A program made the translations under genes and the position numbers. Source: an uncultured Marinicella sp. (GTDB taxonomy: Bacteria; Pseudomonadota; Gammaproteobacteria; Xanthomonadales; Marinicellaceae). From it: a stretch of DNA of 64,000 nt. The stretch is from NCBI GenBank assembly GCA_947502925.1, contig CANNBS010000008.1, positions 1 to 64,000 of the forward strand, written 5' to 3'. Shown piece by piece: positions 25,218 to 35,696 of the stretch (position 1 is the first letter of the stretch; each line of letters opens with the position of its first letter). The notes under the pieces are model-generated. The model saw only the letters and a program-made list of their open reading frames with translations, had not been told where the DNA came from and ran no database searches.

Positions 25218-25578
25218 CGAACAAATTCAACGCGCCCTCAACGAGGAAGTGAACCACCATCGTGATAAAAACGAAAAACTTAACGCCAACCCGTTTAAGC
25301 AAATGAAGGCCGGCTTTAAAGGCAGTATGAAATGGATATACATCCAGGTCATCTTTTTTGGCTTTGTCTTATTTATTGGTATGGTGTATTGCGCCTACCG
25401 GTTTTATCATGAACAGGAACTTAAAGCCCTTTTAGGCTGGGCCATAGGCATCATCATACTGGCTCTGTTTTCGCAAATTGCCAAAATGTGGTATTGGACA
25501 GAATTGGGGCACAATCGAGTTATTCGTGAAATAAAAATCCTGGAATTGCAAATCGCTCAAATGAAAGAGAAAAAATAA
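25207..25578 (+). CDS. DUF6768-like two-span membrane protein, putative anti-sigma partner
   Basis: 123 residues: a soluble N-terminus (~50 residues; NIDEQIQRALNEEVNHH), two membrane helices (WIYIQVIFFGFVLFIGMVYC and LLGWAIGIIILALFSQIA) and a C-terminal helix (REIKILELQIAQMKEKK). GGAGA lies before its ATG, inside the sigma gene. Pairing and topology suggest it holds the sigma factor at the membrane; there is no zinc-finger anti-sigma motif, so this is inference. Confidence 0.83.
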   Translation: MNIDEQIQRALNEEVNHHRDKNEKLNANPFKQMKAGFKGSMKWIYIQVIFFGFVLFIGMVYCAYRFYHEQELKALLGWAIGIIILALFSQIAKMWYWTELGHNRVIREIKILELQIAQMKEKK

Positions 25579-25611
25579 GATGAGACCTCTGCATAAATAG
25601 ATACTAAAAAA

Positions 25612-26013
25612 TTACGATTCCATGCTTAATAATTGTGTAAATTCGTAACTATTTGCTGGGGTTCCCTGATGAAAAAACATGTACCATCGGCCTTGTTCCA
25701 ATATCCAGACCGAACTGCGTAGAGTCCAATGGCTTTGAGTCGTATTGATTTGTCTATATGAACGGTAGGTTACCAAAATAATTGTTTCACTTAATGAGCT
25801 GAATTGAAAATTTTCACTGACGATTTCATGCGAACTTTTACGGTCGGCTAATTGACTTAGTATATCTGACTTTGTGTAAACTCGCCCGGAACACCCGATT
25901 TCTTTAAAATCATCATGAAGCAGTGTGTTGAGTTTATCCGAGTCAGCCCTGACATCCGCTGAATGAAGCTGTCGTTCTAACAATTGAATTTGCTGTTCAA
26001 TTTTTGGGTTCAT
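25612..26013 (-). CDS. NTF2-like (SnoaL/DUF4440) protein
   Basis: 133 residues of the cone-shaped NTF2-like fold: LLHDDFKEIGCSGRVYTKSD, then WTLRSSVWILEQGRWYMFFHQGTP at the end, the usual DUF4440 finish. Such proteins bind small ligands or act as isomerases; no function can be assigned. It starts one base after the SRAP gene, so the two are translationally coupled. The shared repeat piece GAGACCTCTGCATAA lies just downstream (25581). Confidence 0.82.
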   Translation of the reverse strand: MNPKIEQQIQLLERQLHSADVRADSDKLNTLLHDDFKEIGCSGRVYTKSDILSQLADRKSSHEIVSENFQFSSLSETIILVTYRSYRQINTTQSHWTLRSSVWILEQGRWYMFFHQGTPANSYEFTQLLSMES

Positions 26014-26014
26014 T

Positions 26015-26671
26015 TCAATCGCTTGCTATCTCCACAGCCTCACCGCGCGCAGCCAAATCACGGGCACCTTTGATGGGTGTTGCTGTCATCGGCATCATCA
26101 GTTCACCGGTCAACAAATGCCGGAAGGCATCACTGTCCGTTAAACCCGGGTCCAGCCACATATCCATGAGTTCTTGATCCCGCCAGTCCAGCATCAAAGG
26201 CGTTGATTTGTTATGAATACCGTCTAACTTCGGATTGGGTGGGCAGGTAATCACTGAGGCTGTGGTGACTTGTTCATCGCCGATTTGATAACGCTTATAA
26301 AGTCCGCCAAGTGCTATAGCATCCGCTTCAGTCGTTAAACTGTGGTATTGTTTATCCTGACCCTCAATCACACCCGAAGCCGGTAATACACAACGTGAGA
26401 TTTTCATCAGGTTCTTGGTCAGCCTGGAACTGTATAATTTATCCGATCGGCTGTTAAAGGTGGCGTACTGATAATTGGGTTTGCCGTTTTTATCCAACAA
26501 CAACCACCATTTAGCGTCCTCCAACCGGCGTTGATCAATCTCAGGTTCAGTCACAATCTGCACCATCGACGCTGGTACCCGAATGCCGCGTGAATCCATC
26601 TCAGACACCCCCAAAGCCGCTGTCAGCTTCTGCATTCCCTGATTATTTTCCACAAAAAAAGCACCACACAT
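26015..26671 (-). CDS. SRAP domain protein (HMCES/YedK family)
   Basis: 218 residues. The family forms a covalent thiazolidine link between the N-terminal Cys and abasic sites in single-stranded DNA, protecting them. All four key positions are visible: Cys2 (MCGAFF), Asn in TFNSRSDKL, Glu in ASGVIEGQ and His in IHNKSTPLML. The motifs are diverged from the typical NARSET and GFYEW. It is the middle gene of a three-gene minus-strand run with an alpha/beta hydrolase and an NTF2-like protein. Confidence 0.88.
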   Translation of the reverse strand: MCGAFFVENNQGMQKLTAALGVSEMDSRGIRVPASMVQIVTEPEIDQRRLEDAKWWLLLDKNGKPNYQYATFNSRSDKLYSSRLTKNLMKISRCVLPASGVIEGQDKQYHSLTTEADAIALGGLYKRYQIGDEQVTTASVITCPPNPKLDGIHNKSTPLMLDWRDQELMDMWLDPGLTDSDAFRHLLTGELMMPMTATPIKGARDLAARGEAVEIASD

Positions 26672-26678
26672 ATCTTAA

Positions 26679-27203
26679 TTATATTCTGGTTTTTATAAAA
26701 TCTAAAAACACCTGCTTCACCTGCTCAAGCGGCTCGCTTAAACGATGCCTTCCTTTAAACACATGATAGTCAGCCTGATGCTGTTGTGCTAGACGAAAAC
26801 TATGCTCATAAGGAACGATATCATCACCCCAGGCATGAACAATGCACATGGCGGGCAACTCAGCAGAAAAGTCCTGACGCCCGTAACCGGGTAAATACAC
26901 CGCCGGCACCATCAGAAACAGCCCCTTCACGCGTTGTTGTGAATCGTTTTTATGCTCTGCCAGTTCACAAGCCGCAGCGACACTGACATAACCACCCATA
27001 CTTGAGCCCACCAAAATAATGTCATCTTCACAGTCATTGATGTAATTCACTAAGCGTTCGACCCGCTGATCAGGTTCATCAGGCAAGTCACGGTAATCCA
27101 CCGATTCATACGTACAGCCCAAATCAACAGCAATCGCTGACAGTGCCCGAATTTTACCGCCGTCCGGCCCACTTTCTTTACCATGTGAAAATACAATATG
27201 CAT
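26679..27203 (-). CDS. Alpha/beta hydrolase (YqiA/RBBP9-like)
   Basis: 174 residues. FSHGKESGPDGGKIRAL at the N-terminus and GSSMGGYVS (nucleophile Ser) are clear. Asp in HAWGDDIVPYEHS and His in GRHRLSEP complete the triad. Likely a small esterase; substrate unknown. The SRAP gene follows after seven bases. Confidence 0.87.
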   Translation of the reverse strand: MHIVFSHGKESGPDGGKIRALSAIAVDLGCTYESVDYRDLPDEPDQRVERLVNYINDCEDDIILVGSSMGGYVSVAAACELAEHKNDSQQRVKGLFLMVPAVYLPGYGRQDFSAELPAMCIVHAWGDDIVPYEHSFRLAQQHQADYHVFKGRHRLSEPLEQVKQVFLDFIKTRI

Positions 27204-27242
27204 GTTCGTTGAAATAGAAAACTGTAGATTTAAGTATCTTAA

Positions 27243-27319
27243 GGTGGGCTCTGCCCACCAAATAATGACTTATCCAAACAAACCATCAGAGAACACTTCA
27301 CGTGCTTTGATGGTTTGTT
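27243..27319. other. Two hairpins between catalase and hydrolase genes
   Basis: GGTGGGC/GCCCACC with loop TCT (27243-27259) and a 12-bp perfect stem AACAAACCATCA/TGATGGTTTGTT (27277-27319) with a 19-base loop. No T run follows either, so they may be weak terminators or 3'-end protectors of the catalase mRNA. Confidence 0.6.
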
Positions 27320-27347
27320 AGTGATGAGCAAATTTCAGAAAATGGAT

Positions 27348-28862
27348 TTATTCTTTAGTCGGCCTCGGCACCCATTTGTCATAGGGTGTCATGTCAAAGT
27401 CATTGACTTCGTCCATGCTTAAACCCAGGGCTTTGGCCACACCTTCACCATATTCAGGATCGGCTTGGTAGCAGTGCCTGATATGTCGGATTTGAATAAA
27501 CTTCTCAGCACCGCCAATATTAGCCGCCGTGTTTTTAAACAACACATCGGCTTTACCATCGGCTTTGATGATGCGGTATAAATCACCCGGCTGGGTAAAA
27601 TAATCGTCATCATCGTCGCGGAAGTTATGGGCATAGGCATCACCACTTAATTCCAAAGGCGGCTCTTTGGCGTCGGGTTGTTCTTGCCATTCGCCATAAC
27701 TGTTGGGCTCATAATGCCTGGTGCCACCATAGTTACCATCCACCCGCATGGCACCATCCCGATGGTAAGCGTGATAAGGACAGGTGGGTTTATTAACCGG
27801 AATCTGATAGTGATTCACACCCAGGCGATAGCGCTGGGCATCGCCATAAGAAAACAATCGACCCTGCAGCATTTTGTCGGGTGAAAAGCCAATGCCGGGT
27901 ACAATATTGGTGGGATTAAAGGCGGCTTGTTCAACATCCTGGAAATAGTTTTCCGGGTTTTTATTCAGTTCAAATTCACCCACGGGAATTAATGGAAAAT
28001 CTTTTTTAGACCAGACTTTGGTTAAGTCAAACGGATGAAAACGATAGCTCTTCGCTTGTTCTTCAGTCATCACCTGGATAAACATTGTCCACTTCGGGAA
28101 ATCCTTGTTTTCGATGGCCTCAAACAAATCCCGTTGCGATGATTCACGGTCCATACCGATCACCTTGGCCGCTTCTTCATCGGACAGGTTCTCAATGCCC
28201 TGTTGCGTGACAAAATGAAACTTCACCCAATGCCGAACATTGTCTTTATTAATCAAACTGTAGGTATGACTACCAAAACCGTGCATATTTCTGTAACCGA
28301 CAGGCAAACCGCGATCACTCATCAAAATGGTCAGCTGGTGTAAAGCCTCGGGCAATAAAGTCCAGAAATCCCAGTTATTATTGGCATCTCTCATATTGGT
28401 TTTAGGATCACGTTTCACCGCGTGGTTTAAGTCCGGAAACTTCATCGGATCACGAAAGAAAAACACTGGCGTGTTATTACCCACCAAATCCCAGATACCT
28501 TCATCGGTATAAAACTTCAGTGCAAAACCCCGAATATCCCGTTCTGCATCAGCCGCACCGCGTTCACCAGCTACGGTCGAAAAGCGGGCGAACATATCGG
28601 TTTTTTGCCCGACCTGGCTAAAAATTTGGGCCTTACTGTACTGACTGATATCATGAGTCACGGTAAAGGTACCAAAAGCCCCGGAACCTTTGGCATGCAT
28701 TCGTCGTTCCGGAATGACCTCACGGTCAAAGTTCGCCATTTTTTCTAAAAACCAGGCATCCTGCATCAGCATCGGCCCACGGGGACCGGCTGTTTGGACA
28801 TTCTGATTGTCACCAACCGGCGCGCCGGTTTGACGGGTGAGCTTGGGTTTTTTATCTTTCAT
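27348..28862 (-). CDS. Monofunctional haem catalase
   Basis: 504 residues; converts hydrogen peroxide to water and oxygen. Distal His is in [13 protein letters not shown], Asn in [14 protein letters not shown], and the proximal haem Tyr in [14 protein letters not shown]. The length suits a small-subunit catalase. There is no signal peptide, so it is cytoplasmic. AGGAG precedes the start. It is a single gene; I do not see a clear OxyR site in the short upstream gap. Confidence 0.96.
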   Translation of the reverse strand: MKDKKPKLTRQTGAPVGDNQNVQTAGPRGPMLMQDAWFLEKMANFDREVIPERRMHAKGSGAFGTFTVTHDISQYSKAQIFSQVGQKTDMFARFSTVAGERGAADAERDIRGFALKFYTDEGIWDLVGNNTPVFFFRDPMKFPDLNHAVKRDPKTNMRDANNNWDFWTLLPEALHQLTILMSDRGLPVGYRNMHGFGSHTYSLINKDNVRHWVKFHFVTQQGIENLSDEEAAKVIGMDRESSQRDLFEAIENKDFPKWTMFIQVMTEEQAKSYRFHPFDLTKVWSKKDFPLIPVGEFELNKNPENYFQDVEQAAFNPTNIVPGIGFSPDKMLQGRLFSYGDAQRYRLGVNHYQIPVNKPTCPYHAYHRDGAMRVDGNYGGTRHYEPNSYGEWQEQPDAKEPPLELSGDAYAHNFRDDDDDYFTQPGDLYRIIKADGKADVLFKNTAANIGGAEKFIQIRHIRHCYQADPEYGEGVAKALGLSMDEVNDFDMTPYDKWVPRPTKE

Positions 28863-28936
28863 GGTATCTCCTGGTTAAGTCTATTATTGAGTATATCAAA
28901 TAAGCGTGCGTTTTCTTAATGTTTTGCCAATCGAAC

Positions 28937-29941
28937 TTAGTTCAATTCCTGCATAATCTCCGCAAATAACGCATAAGAGCGAATCCGGTCATCCACATCA
29001 TATAAATGCGTCACGGCAATCAGTTCATCGGCCCGGGTTTCTTGTAAGAAGTCTCTAACTTGTGTTTTCACAGTGGCTTTGCTACCGATAAACGAATATT
29101 TCAACATCTGTTTGACTTGTGGATTCTCTTTAATCTCTCGTAGCTCATCGGTCATATCTGTTGGCGGCTGCACATAATCCCGCTGACCGGTGAAAATCCC
29201 CACAACCATGCGTATTAAGGAGGTCGCTAAGCGTTCGGCCTGTTCGTCGGTATCGGCCACAATAATATTCACCCCGGCCATCACATAGGGTTTCTTTAAG
29301 GCTTTGGAAGGCTGAAATTCCCGGTGATAAATCTGTAAGGCATCGCTAAGTTGCGCCGGCGCGAAATGACTGGCAAAGGCATACGGTAGGCCCTTTTGGG
29401 CCGCTAAATGCGCACTGTCGGTGCTGGAACCCAGAATATACAATGGCACATCGACGCCTTCAGCCATCGGCACTCGCACATTCGCATTCGAATTATCCGG
29501 CGAGAAATAGCGTTCAATCTTGGCGATTTCATCCGGGAATGACAAGGCGGCATTCATAAAATCAGAACGAATCGCCAGCACCGTCTCTCGATCCGTCCCC
29601 GGCGCCCTGCCCAACCCCATATCAATGCGATTTGGATATAAAGCCGCCAGTGTCGCAAATTGCTCAGCAATAATTAGTGGCGAATGATTGGGCAACATCA
29701 CACCACCGGAACCGACGCGCAACGTCTTCGTGCCCTGAGCCACATAACCCATCAGCACCGAGGTGGCACTGCTACCGATATTCACTGAATTATGGTGCTC
29801 AGCCAGCCAAAAGCGTTTATAGCCATAGCCTTCAGCCTGTTGCGCCAGCTTTAAAACGTTGTTAAAGGTCTGTTGATAACTGTGGTTTTGAGAAACCAAA
29901 GCCAGTTCTAAGATGGAATATCGTGTCTGTTTTTGAGTCAT
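28937..29941 (-). CDS. LLM class flavin-dependent oxidoreductase
   Basis: 334 residues of the bacterial luciferase-like monooxygenase superfamily (YhbW type). Visible are YKRFWLAEHHNSVNIGSSAT, RVGSGGVMLPNHSPL and DMGLGRAPGTDRET. It should use reduced FMN and oxygen; the substrate is unknown, and members are often misnamed as alkanal monooxygenases. It is transcribed alone. Confidence 0.92.
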   Translation of the reverse strand: MTQKQTRYSILELALVSQNHSYQQTFNNVLKLAQQAEGYGYKRFWLAEHHNSVNIGSSATSVLMGYVAQGTKTLRVGSGGVMLPNHSPLIIAEQFATLAALYPNRIDMGLGRAPGTDRETVLAIRSDFMNAALSFPDEIAKIERYFSPDNSNANVRVPMAEGVDVPLYILGSSTDSAHLAAQKGLPYAFASHFAPAQLSDALQIYHREFQPSKALKKPYVMAGVNIIVADTDEQAERLATSLIRMVVGIFTGQRDYVQPPTDMTDELREIKENPQVKQMLKYSFIGSKATVKTQVRDFLQETRADELIAVTHLYDVDDRIRSYALFAEIMQELN

Positions 29942-30031
29942 AAGATTTGTCGATTAATCAGTCATTAAAGTCTCAACCGAAACATGACCGTTTTTTGAAC
30001 AGGTAAAACTGTCTTCCGGTACCTCGATCCA

Positions 30032-30793
30032 TTATTCACTTAGGTCATCTAAAGGCTCTGAAACGAACACCACGCTGTCTTTATCGATGGTAATACAGTC
30101 ATCAGCGGTAAAATCAGATAAACAGGCCACTTCTTTAGAATAGAACTGAGACTTTGTGGTGACATTTTCACCATAGCGAATGGTGTATAAATGATCGCCA
30201 TCGCTGAATGAGCACGATAAGTTTAAGCGCCCCAATGTGTTGTGTTTGTCGGCAGCTTCACGAAGACGCTTAATGACTTGTTCAATGGCTTTTTTGGGGT
30301 CCTTATCCAAACCATATGTAATCGCCAGATAAAAAATGGTTTCACTGTCCGTGGTGCCTTCCAAATGATGAAAAAGGTCTGGATCAATGTCCAGCTGTAA
30401 ATCGCGCCTGACTTGAGGGAAATTGCTGATATAGCCATTGTGTTGGAACACCCAGTTTTGATAACTGAACGGATGGCTATTTTCACGGTGGACATTACCG
30501 GTGGTTGTTAAACGCACATGCGCCATAAATAAATGTGATCGGGTAAAAGCACAAATATTTTTTAGGTTTTCATTGTTCCAGATAGGGCCCTTGTCTTTAA
30601 CAATACAAGGAGAATCAATGCCTTCGGCATACCAGCCCACACCATGGCCATCACCATTGGTTTGCAGCAGTATGCCGTTGGTATCAAAATTCATTTGGGT
30701 GTATTGACCTTGTTTATATAACGAATGTACCGGACTGTGAACCAGTTTGGATAATTCAAGCGGCTGACCGCTATAAGCAATCCATCTGCACAT
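30032..30793 (-). CDS. Class II glutamine amidotransferase (YafJ-like)
   Basis: 253 residues with the N-terminal nucleophile Cys2 (MCRWIAYSG). Family features include GHGVGWY, MAHVRLTTTG, NSHPFSYQNWVFQHNGYISN and GTTDSETIFYL. This is a stand-alone Ntn amidotransferase; its ammonia acceptor is unknown. GAGGG precedes the start. Confidence 0.92.
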   Translation of the reverse strand: MCRWIAYSGQPLELSKLVHSPVHSLYKQGQYTQMNFDTNGILLQTNGDGHGVGWYAEGIDSPCIVKDKGPIWNNENLKNICAFTRSHLFMAHVRLTTTGNVHRENSHPFSYQNWVFQHNGYISNFPQVRRDLQLDIDPDLFHHLEGTTDSETIFYLAITYGLDKDPKKAIEQVIKRLREAADKHNTLGRLNLSCSFSDGDHLYTIRYGENVTTKSQFYSKEVACLSDFTADDCITIDKDSVVFVSEPLDDLSE

Positions 30794-30890
30794 AAAGAAC
30801 CCTCACTATAAAACTGATTATAGTAACATTTTTCGCAAAGCCGCTATTTAACATTCATTGCCCGGTTTTTTACGGTAGCTTATCAGCCCA

Positions 30891-33014
30891 TTAAAAAAGC
30901 ACTTTAACACCTGCGTAATAATTTCTCTTTGGTGCCGGATTAAAATATCGGTTACCAAAAGCATTAATATCATTGCCCAGGCTGTAATCTTCGTTCAGGG
31001 CATTGTTGATACCGGCGAACACTTTCATCTGCAGCGTCGATGTTAGACGGTGATGCCAGCTGGCTTTGATTTGTAGCAAATGATAGGCCTCTGAAAACAC
31101 CGTATTGGCATCATTAAGCGGTATCCTGTCCGTGTAATAATGCGATATATTCAGACCAAGACTGTGATTAAAATCAAACGATAAGGTATTGCTCCACACC
31201 CATTCAGGCACCGCTGTGACCGGCTTGCCGCTGTAATCATTGTTATCGACCTGATATTGTCCAAATCGATAGTGTTGGTAAGCAAGACCCGACTTTAGAG
31301 ACAGTGATTGTATAAAACCATCACTCTGAGGTGTGATCAGATAGGACTCTAAAGCAGCTTCGATGCCCTGCTGCTCAATCTCAACGGCATTGACAAAATA
31401 TTCAGCACCATTCTCACGCAGCTGCCGGACAATGCCATTATCCATGGTGTAATGATATAAACTGACATCCGCCATCAGCCGATGATTGGGGTTTTCCCAA
31501 CGTAAACCGACTTCGTAATTAATCCCAGACTCTGGTTCCAAATCCATATTGATGATGTTATCAGATGATCGAACCTCAGCCAATGTCGGCGGTGAATAGC
31601 CTTTAGAAACAGAAGCCCGCACAGCCAAATCATCAGTCAGTAAATACGCTGTGGCCAGACGTGGCATCCAGATTCGCCCAAACGAAATCCGGCCGTCAGA
31701 TTCTGACGTTTGATCATCATCAGATACATAATCTATCGCCGCATAATTAAGACCCAAAGACCCTTCCACGGTCCATCGGTTATCTATATTAAGCATACCC
31801 CGGTAAAATAAACCGGCGCGGCTGTTATCCAGCTCATCTCTGGCCTGAAGCACCCCGGGACGGCCCTGCTCGTTATCGTAATTAATGATATTATTCCAGC
31901 CTTTTTGCGCTTCTATCCCCCACTGCATTTCCCAATCGATGTTTGCACTTAAGCTGTCCTGATAAGAAAAATAAGACCGTAAACCGGCATTTTTCTCGGT
32001 GCGAAATTCATAATTGGTGATAAACGGGTTTTCAAAATCAGTGTCCGAACCAAATAAACTGATGCTGTGAGTCAGCCTGTCGTTGATACGGGCCTCATGT
32101 ACCACACCTGTGAACAAAGTTTCATTGTATATCCCCGCCTGCTGTTCTTCAGCAGAGGGTGTAAAGGCCGTGGCTGGACGCGACTGGCGTGGGTTTTCCC
32201 GGCGCTGGCTTTCAGTGAGACCGCCTGGTGTCTCATAATGTAAATCCGAATAGAAGGCCAGAAAACGCAGCTCATTACTGTCAGAATAACGCCATTGATG
32301 CGCCGTCTGATAGGTTTTTCTATCTAAAGCTGAGTGATCCCGATAACCATCCGACTGAAGAAAGGATTGGTCAAATGAAAAACCATACTCATCGTTGACG
32401 CGGCGCTGAACAGACAGTTGTTCCTGTTTTAAGCCATAAGAACCACCACTCAGTAACACGGACCCCCGGTTTTGTAGCACATCGAAGCCTTTCGGCTGCA
32501 GACGGATAACGCCACCGGAATTGGCGCCATATAATGAACCATCCGGACCCTTTAACACATGAATCGAGGCAATCGATGCCGGATCCATTAAATTTAAATA
32601 GGTATTGCCCCCGGCATCGGTTAAAGAAAACTCATCCAGATAAATTTTCACATTACGAATACCGAAGGGCGAACGAATTAAACTGCCACGCATGGCCAGG
32701 CGGTAACTTCCCGGCGAACGCTGTTCCATACGCAAGCCAGGTACACTGTTGATGGCCGGTAACAGCGTGGTGGTTTGCTGAACTTCGATGTCATCGCTTG
32801 AAAGCGATTGTGCCGCAGCGGTAAAACCCAGTATCCGCCGGGTGTTAAAATGGCCAATGATTTCCATCGACTCAAGCTCAGTGACCCCGTCTTTTTCAGC
32901 CGGTTCTGAATCCTCAGCTGAATCCTGGCCATACACCGGACCACCACATAGCCCGCTTAACAGCATTAAGAAGGCGGCCACTTTGATGGTGGCCGGTTTT
33001 AAGTCAAAAAGCAC
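30891..33014 (-). CDS. TonB-dependent receptor
   Basis: A 707-residue outer-membrane receptor. A signal peptide is followed by an acidic linker, a plug domain (QSLSSDDIEVQQTTTLLPAI, LRMEQRSPGSYRLAMRGS, LKGPDGSLYGANSGGVIRL) and a 22-strand-type barrel ending in YYAGVKVLF with terminal Phe. It starts at GTG immediately after the TAA of the PQQ-type dehydrogenase gene (TAAGTG), so translation is coupled to it. Ligand unknown; siderophore-like plug sequence, but the operon partner suggests a sugar or cofactor. Confidence 0.93.
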   Translation of the reverse strand: MLFDLKPATIKVAAFLMLLSGLCGGPVYGQDSAEDSEPAEKDGVTELESMEIIGHFNTRRILGFTAAAQSLSSDDIEVQQTTTLLPAINSVPGLRMEQRSPGSYRLAMRGSLIRSPFGIRNVKIYLDEFSLTDAGGNTYLNLMDPASIASIHVLKGPDGSLYGANSGGVIRLQPKGFDVLQNRGSVLLSGGSYGLKQEQLSVQRRVNDEYGFSFDQSFLQSDGYRDHSALDRKTYQTAHQWRYSDSNELRFLAFYSDLHYETPGGLTESQRRENPRQSRPATAFTPSAEEQQAGIYNETLFTGVVHEARINDRLTHSISLFGSDTDFENPFITNYEFRTEKNAGLRSYFSYQDSLSANIDWEMQWGIEAQKGWNNIINYDNEQGRPGVLQARDELDNSRAGLFYRGMLNIDNRWTVEGSLGLNYAAIDYVSDDDQTSESDGRISFGRIWMPRLATAYLLTDDLAVRASVSKGYSPPTLAEVRSSDNIINMDLEPESGINYEVGLRWENPNHRLMADVSLYHYTMDNGIVRQLRENGAEYFVNAVEIEQQGIEAALESYLITPQSDGFIQSLSLKSGLAYQHYRFGQYQVDNNDYSGKPVTAVPEWVWSNTLSFDFNHSLGLNISHYYTDRIPLNDANTVFSEAYHLLQIKASWHHRLTSTLQMKVFAGINNALNEDYSLGNDINAFGNRYFNPAPKRNYYAGVKVLF

Positions 33015-34301
33015 TTATTCTTTATCAATTTTATACAAGTTACCGGCATCCGTGATGGTGTACAAAGCACCGTCGTTACCTTGTATCACATCTCTGAACC
33101 GCTCACTCTTATCGGTCAGCAAACGCTCTTCACCCACCACGCGGTTATCTTCAATCACCAGCCTGGCAATATGACTACTGTTTAAGCCACCCATAAACAG
33201 ATTATTCTCCCATTCAGGCATATTTGTGCCCGAATAAAACGTCATGCCACTGGGTGACAGCACCGGATCCCAATAATAAACCGGCTGCTCCATGCCTTCT
33301 TTCTGCTGAATAACCGGATCACCAATGGCGGCACCCATGTATTCAATCCCGTAAGTAATCACCGGCCAGCCATAATTGTTCCCCGGTTTAATCAGATTCA
33401 ATTCATCACCACCCCGCGGTCCGAATTCACCACTCCAGAGCTCACCGGTGACCGGATGAAACGCCAGACCTTGTGGGTTGCGGTGACCGTAACTATAAAT
33501 TTCCGGCTCTGCATTATCCTGGTCGATAAAAGGATTATCAGACACCGGCTCACCCTCGGTGGTGATGTGGATAATGCTTCCGATGGAGACATTTAAATCC
33601 TGCGCCTTCACCCGCGTTTCCCGATCCGATCGCTCACCGATACTAACAAACAAGTCGCCATTCTCATCAAACACAACACGACCGCCATAATGCAACTTAC
33701 CATCATAGGTCGGTGTTGCCCGATAAATCACTTCAGCATCCTCTATCCGAGCCTCGTTATCAGCCAAACGACCTTTCGCCACCGCCGTATGATTACCGCC
33801 TTTAACACGCTCAGAAAAGACCCAATACACCATCCGACTGCTGTCAAAATCAGGCGCCAAAGCCAGACCCAGTAAACCGCCCTGGCCCCGATCATCCACC
33901 TCAGGCAGTCCGGTAATCGCCTCACTCACTTGCCCGGTTTCAACATCAACAATCCGCATAACCCCGGCTTTTTCAGTCACCAACAAGCGCCCGTCCGGTA
34001 GCATCACAGCACCCCACGGCGAACGTAAATCCTCTGTAATTAACTCAACTTTATACGGCGTGCTCGTCTTCACACCCGCCACCCGCGTCTGGCCCTCAAA
34101 CGCCGGTTCATAATCCGTATTGGCCTCCCGGGTTTCCACCGGTGGTAGTCTGTCATCAGACGTGGTCATGTCTGAAGAAACCTTTACATCGACTGTCTTT
34201 TTATCGTCACCATCATCAGGTGAATTGTTTGCAGTGGATTCCAGACCATTACAAGCACTTAATGCCAATAAAAGAATTAAAGAAGTTATAATGTTTTTCA
34301 T
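33015..34301 (-). CDS. PQQ-dependent sugar dehydrogenase family lipoprotein
   Basis: 428 residues. The lipobox is ALSAC (Cys17), then an acidic, Thr-rich linker to ~60, then a six-bladed glucose/sorbosone dehydrogenase propeller: DLRSPWGAVMLPDGRLLVTE, GQGGLLGLALAPDF, YGHRNPQGLAFHP, GEFGPRGGDELN. The family oxidises aldose or related sugars using soluble PQQ. It is the promoter-proximal gene of a two-gene operon with a TonB receptor. Its start lies 204 bases from the divergent RND operon. Confidence 0.92.
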   Translation of the reverse strand: MKNIITSLILLLALSACNGLESTANNSPDDGDDKKTVDVKVSSDMTTSDDRLPPVETREANTDYEPAFEGQTRVAGVKTSTPYKVELITEDLRSPWGAVMLPDGRLLVTEKAGVMRIVDVETGQVSEAITGLPEVDDRGQGGLLGLALAPDFDSSRMVYWVFSERVKGGNHTAVAKGRLADNEARIEDAEVIYRATPTYDGKLHYGGRVVFDENGDLFVSIGERSDRETRVKAQDLNVSIGSIIHITTEGEPVSDNPFIDQDNAEPEIYSYGHRNPQGLAFHPVTGELWSGEFGPRGGDELNLIKPGNNYGWPVITYGIEYMGAAIGDPVIQQKEGMEQPVYYWDPVLSPSGMTFYSGTNMPEWENNLFMGGLNSSHIARLVIEDNRVVGEERLLTDKSERFRDVIQGNDGALYTITDAGNLYKIDKE

Positions 34302-34505
34302 AATATATTAAAACTTGTGAAATTATTTTTAGCATATCATATTTCAGAAGAATATTGAGTGAAATAGAGCCTTACCACCACTTACCAAAGGTTCATTTAA
34401 TAATTTACATAATATTTTCACATTTCACATCATGTTAAAGTGATATCATAAATCTTAAATAATTTAATTTATTAGATAGCAATAAACACAAGAACAATCT
34501 GATGC

Positions 34506-35696
34506 ATGACTAAAATAAAAACGACAGTTTCAACCACCCAAAAATCTTTGCTGATAAGTGCTCTCATCATTATGCTTGGACTTACTTTAGCCTGGATTAT
34601 CTTAAATACAGAACCAGAAGCACAACGCGAAGGTGCCACAAAAAAAACGGCCATGTTGGTCGAAACCATACCAGTTGAAATAGGTGATTTCACTCCAGTC
34701 ATAGAAGTCATGGGCACTGTATTACCTTCACGAGATGTACAGTTACAAGCCCAAGTTAATGGTCAGGTACAATCCTTGTCTGATGCTTTTATTCCTGGCA
34801 CAATTGTTAACAAAGGTGACAAACTGTTGCAAATCGATCCTCAGGATTATAAAAATCAAATCATACAAAGTAAAAGCCAACTACAAAAGGCCCAAACTGC
34901 ATTACAAATAGAAATGGGTGAACAAATTGCAGCCCAGAGGGATTATGAACGCTTAGGCCGTGAATTAGAAGAACCTCAAAAATCTTTGGTTCTCAGAAAA
35001 CCCCAACTCACCAATGCTCAAGCTGCCGTTTCAGAGGCCCAGGCTCAATTGGATCAGGCTAATCTCAATTTAGCGCGGGCACAAATCAAAGCCCCTTTTG
35101 ATGCGCAGATTCAAAACATTCATGTAAACCTTGGCTCACAAGTCAGCAACGGCACAATCCTGGCAGATTTAGTGGGAGTTGAAACCTATTGGGTTGAAGC
35201 CAGCGTACCAATCAGTCAATCATCCTGGATTAACAATACAAATGACAACCAGGATAAGTTAGTTACAATCCGTGATAGGTTGAGTTGGCCCGACGATGTC
35301 AGCCGCCAGGGTCGCCTGTTAAGCTTAATTGGTCAAGTCGATAATGAATCACGCATGGCAAGAATATTGATTTCTGTTGACGATCCACTGGCCCTCGAGA
35401 ATCCACAGTTGCCTCGTTTAACAATCGGTACTTACGTTTCATCCCTTATCCCAACCAAAAAACTTACAAATGTCGCCAGGATTGAACGTCAATATATCAG
35501 AAAGAATGACACTCTCTGGATTATGGATAATCAACAACTAAACATTAAACAATTAAACGTTATTTTTCGTGATAACCAATATGTTTATGTCAAAGATACT
35601 CTACAGAGAGGTGAACAAATTATCACCACCGATCTATCAAGAATCACGCAAGGGGCTGCCGTAAGAGTCGACAACCAGCAACAAGATGAAAACTAA
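34506..35696 (+). CDS. RND efflux periplasmic adaptor (membrane fusion protein)
   Basis: 396 residues: one N-terminal membrane helix ([19 protein letters not shown]), a lipoyl half ([20 protein letters not shown]), an alpha-hairpin (~115-175) with many Gln and Ala, the second lipoyl half ([20 protein letters not shown]), and beta-barrel and membrane-proximal domains. It links an inner-membrane RND pump to an outer-membrane channel. It overlaps the pump gene by 11 bases. No outer-membrane factor gene is nearby. Confidence 0.93.
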   Translation: MTKIKTTVSTTQKSLLISALIIMLGLTLAWIILNTEPEAQREGATKKTAMLVETIPVEIGDFTPVIEVMGTVLPSRDVQLQAQVNGQVQSLSDAFIPGTIVNKGDKLLQIDPQDYKNQIIQSKSQLQKAQTALQIEMGEQIAAQRDYERLGRELEEPQKSLVLRKPQLTNAQAAVSEAQAQLDQANLNLARAQIKAPFDAQIQNIHVNLGSQVSNGTILADLVGVETYWVEASVPISQSSWINNTNDNQDKLVTIRDRLSWPDDVSRQGRLLSLIGQVDNESRMARILISVDDPLALENPQLPRLTIGTYVSSLIPTKKLTNVARIERQYIRKNDTLWIMDNQQLNIKQLNVIFRDNQYVYVKDTLQRGEQIITTDLSRITQGAAVRVDNQQQDEN

